DNA of 64,000 nt from Paramecium sonneborni (Eukaryota; Ciliophora; Oligohymenophorea; Peniculida; Parameciidae): positions 383,926-447,925 of the forward strand of contig CAJJDN010000018.1 in the NCBI GenBank assembly GCA_905182985.1, written 5' to 3'. The position numbers were made by a program, and so were the translations under genes. The notes below the pieces were generated by a model. That model saw only the letters and a list, made by a program, of their open reading frames with translations. It did no database searches and had not been told where the DNA came from. Positions within the stretch are counted from its first letter, which is position 1; the number at the start of each line of letters is the position of its first letter. Positions 62,090 to 64,000 of the stretch are shown here, in pieces.

Positions 62090-63268
62090 ATGAAAAATTT
62101 ATTAAAATGCCAAGATAATCAGATATTTGAAGATGATGAAGAAGAACTCGAAAATACAGATACTTAAAAAAAAAAATTACAATTTATTAGTAGGTTATAA
62201 AGAAAAAATAATAAATCCTATGATCAAACTTGGCTAAATGCTATAACTCAGGAAAATAAAATTGAATTACAAGATTAAATTAAGTAAGCTGTTGGAGATA
62301 GTAAATTTAAATTTAAGTACTTATTTTAGATTCCTTAAATTATTAATAATCCTAAATTAGTATAGAGAAAAAAAACTTATGAAATATTTACTAAAAATTC
62401 TTAACTAGAACAATATTATTTATAATTAAAAAAAGCATCTTCAGGTGCTGCAAGATCAATTTCATCTAAAGCTGATTATAAAGATATTTTGAGTTAAATT
62501 TCTAATAATAAAGTTCATGATACTTATTAGCATTAATTTAAATCAAATAATGGAGTCATCTACACTAATGAATTATGGTCTTAAAAATTAAGAAATTAAA
62601 TTTATGATTAATCTAGATTAAAAGAATTATCAGAACTATTAGAAATGAATAAAATTAAAATGAGTTATGAAGAATAAATAATGAATTTTCAAGAATATTT
62701 TATAAAAAAGTTAAAACCAAAAAAAGAATCAATTACGGAAATGAAATAAATAATTGAATCTGCTTTTTTTTCTGAAAATCTCTAATCACATTAAAATGAA
62801 ATTAATAAAGAAGTTAAATAATCACACAAAAGTTTGATTTCGTATTTTAAATCTTAAAATGAAGAATAAACTTAAGAATTTTCTACAAAACATAGTAGAA
62901 TGGCATCTCGAAATTAAAGTTAAGGAATAAGGCCATAATCTTAAGAAATGAGTTTTCTAAGTAGAAGAGCTTCAACATCTCAATAAAATCATAGAATGAT
63001 AATGATCCCATAATTTTCTGCAACAAATTCGCCAATCAACTCACCAGTAAATAGATTAGAATAAATTGTTTAAGATACTAAATAGGAAAATTAATCTACA
63101 AAATAAGCAATAAAATAAATAAATAATTTTATGAAGAAAGAAAATGAAATTTAAGAAAAGATACGTGATGATAGAATGAAAAAATATCGAGTTCAAGCAC
63201 TAAATAATGCAATTAAATTAAAAAAAAATCGTGAAACAAATTCTCACATTGTTAATAGATAAGAATGA
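62090..63268 (+). CDS. Unknown basic/Gln-rich protein, 392 aa
   Basis: Intron-free frame from ATG 62090 to TGA 63266-63268. An acidic stretch near the N-terminus (EDDEEELENTD) is followed by helical segments with many Lys, Gln and Asn, for example LKELSELLEMNKIKMSYEEQ. A Ser/Arg-rich region follows (SRMASRNQSQ, FLSRRASTSQ) that looks phosphorylatable, then a final coiled-coil-like helix (KKENEIQEKIRDDRMKKYRV). No domain is recognised. A cytoskeletal or ciliary structural role would fit the composition but is a guess. Confidence 0.75.
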
Positions 63269-63552
63269 ATATTGGATTGACAATAATCAATTCTAAATAT
63301 ATAAATATTTTTAGAATATTACTAATATCTAAATTAATTTAAATAAAATATTTTTATTCATTATATAATTAAATATTGTAATAAAAGATACTAACATAAA
63401 TTATGAACTATTAATATTGTTTTTGAGTAATTTCTTTTGTAAAAGAAGGTCTGTAACAAAATCTAATCTTATAAGTCTCTAATTTATAATATAGTAAATT
63501 TAAATTAATAACTTCTTTAGATTATCATAATAAAATATATTTCATTATAAAA

Positions 63553-64000
63553 ATGATGTCTTTAGATATTTAAAGTGATTATTTGGATTATGCTTCAGTT
63601 TTAGATGATAAATACTATATTATTGATACAATCGGAGTAGGTAGATATGCCAAGTAATTATAAAATATTGATTATTATAGAGTAAAGTTAGCAATTGATA
63701 TTGAAGATTAGTAAAAATACGCAATAAAAATAATGAAGATAGATCCAACTACAAATCAAAATAAATTATCACAATTTATAAATGAAGTATCTCATTAAGC
63801 TGAGTTTGAACATAATAATATAATAAAGATTATTTAAGTATTTGAGATCTTAAATAATAGTGCAGCATAAATGGAAAATATAGAAAAGTGGATGGTAGAT
63901 TATGTTAAGTTTCATATTTTGTGATGGAATTAGCAGATTAAGGGGAATTATTTGAATTGCTTGAATAAACTCATTAATTCTCCGAGAAGTTTTCAAGGGG
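63553..64000 (+). CDS. Ser/Thr protein kinase, N-terminal part only
   Basis: Starts at ATG 63553 (another ATG follows immediately) and runs off the window. Introns of 27 nt (near 63651) and 23 nt (GTATTTGAG...AATAG) keep the frame. Visible: Gly-loop TIGVGRYAKVKLA, YAIKIMKI with the catalytic Lys, HNNIIKIIQ, and VSYFVMELADQGELFELLEQ (hinge and helix D). This is the first lobe of a CAMK-like protein kinase. Catalytic loop and C-lobe lie beyond the window, so subfamily and activity cannot be judged. Confidence 0.8.

Overview
The window looks like ciliate macronuclear DNA of the Paramecium type. Long reading frames run through TAA and TAG, which must be read as glutamine, and end only at TGA. Genes are interrupted by GT...AG introns of only about 19-31 nt, the DNA is very AT-rich, and intergenic gaps are often tens to a few hundred bases. 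Standard-code ORF calls therefore fragment every real gene. All models here use TAA/TAG=Gln with tiny introns removed. For nearly every model the spliced length came out divisible by three. No telomere repeats are visible, so this is internal to a chromosome or contig.

Layout: 0.4-2.2 kb, a TPR-repeat protein (-). 2.7-4.0 kb, decayed coding sequence. 4.3-5.6 kb, a broken mitotic-cyclin gene (+). 5.7-7.3 kb, a coiled-coil protein (+). 7.4-9.7 kb, doubtful or decayed genes. 9.7-11.1 kb, an unknown protein (-), divergent from a phosphatidylinositol 4-kinase at 11.1-13.3 kb. 13.4-21.6 kb, a 2.7-thousand-residue secreted Cys-rich surface-antigen-like protein. 22.6-29.6 kb, a BEACH-WD40 protein. 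29.8-33.9 kb, a Diaphanous-type formin. 34.1-35.4 kb, a small CaaX protein and calcineurin B. 36.1-37.5 kb, an unknown gene with a second copy in inverted orientation at 42.5-43.9 kb. Between those copies lie a papain-family protease homologue lacking its catalytic Cys, a GSK3-like kinase and a broken membrane-protein gene. 44.4-47.3 kb, ribosomal proteins L6 and L27, BolA and a tandem CCCH zinc-finger protein. 47.4-51.4 kb, a pseudogene, a MYB-like protein, a Gln/Pro-rich protein, a MazG-type pyrophosphohydrolase and a small ORF. 51.5-53.7 kb, VPS4 and V-ATPase subunit c. 53.7-54.6 kb, a histone H3-variant pseudogene and a small basic protein. 54.4-56.7 kb, a 1168-bp segment with a tRNA-Ala present twice around a single N. 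56.9-64 kb, Alba, a roadblock-like protein, a doublecortin-domain kinase, a pseudokinase, a 392-residue unknown and the start of another kinase.

The genes do not form an operon-like system. Several belong to endomembrane work (PI4K, BEACH, VPS4, V-ATPase c) or to calcium and cytoskeletal signalling (calcineurin B, formin, doublecortin kinase), but adjacency here is probably incidental. The most notable observations are relics and altered copies: cyclin and histone H3 pseudogenes with identifiable lesions, a Cys-to-Ser protease homologue, a His-to-Asn PI4K, a pseudokinase, introns embedded in every unit of a TPR tandem array, an inverted gene duplication, and an unmerged contig overlap. I did not find a convincing previously undescribed biological system.
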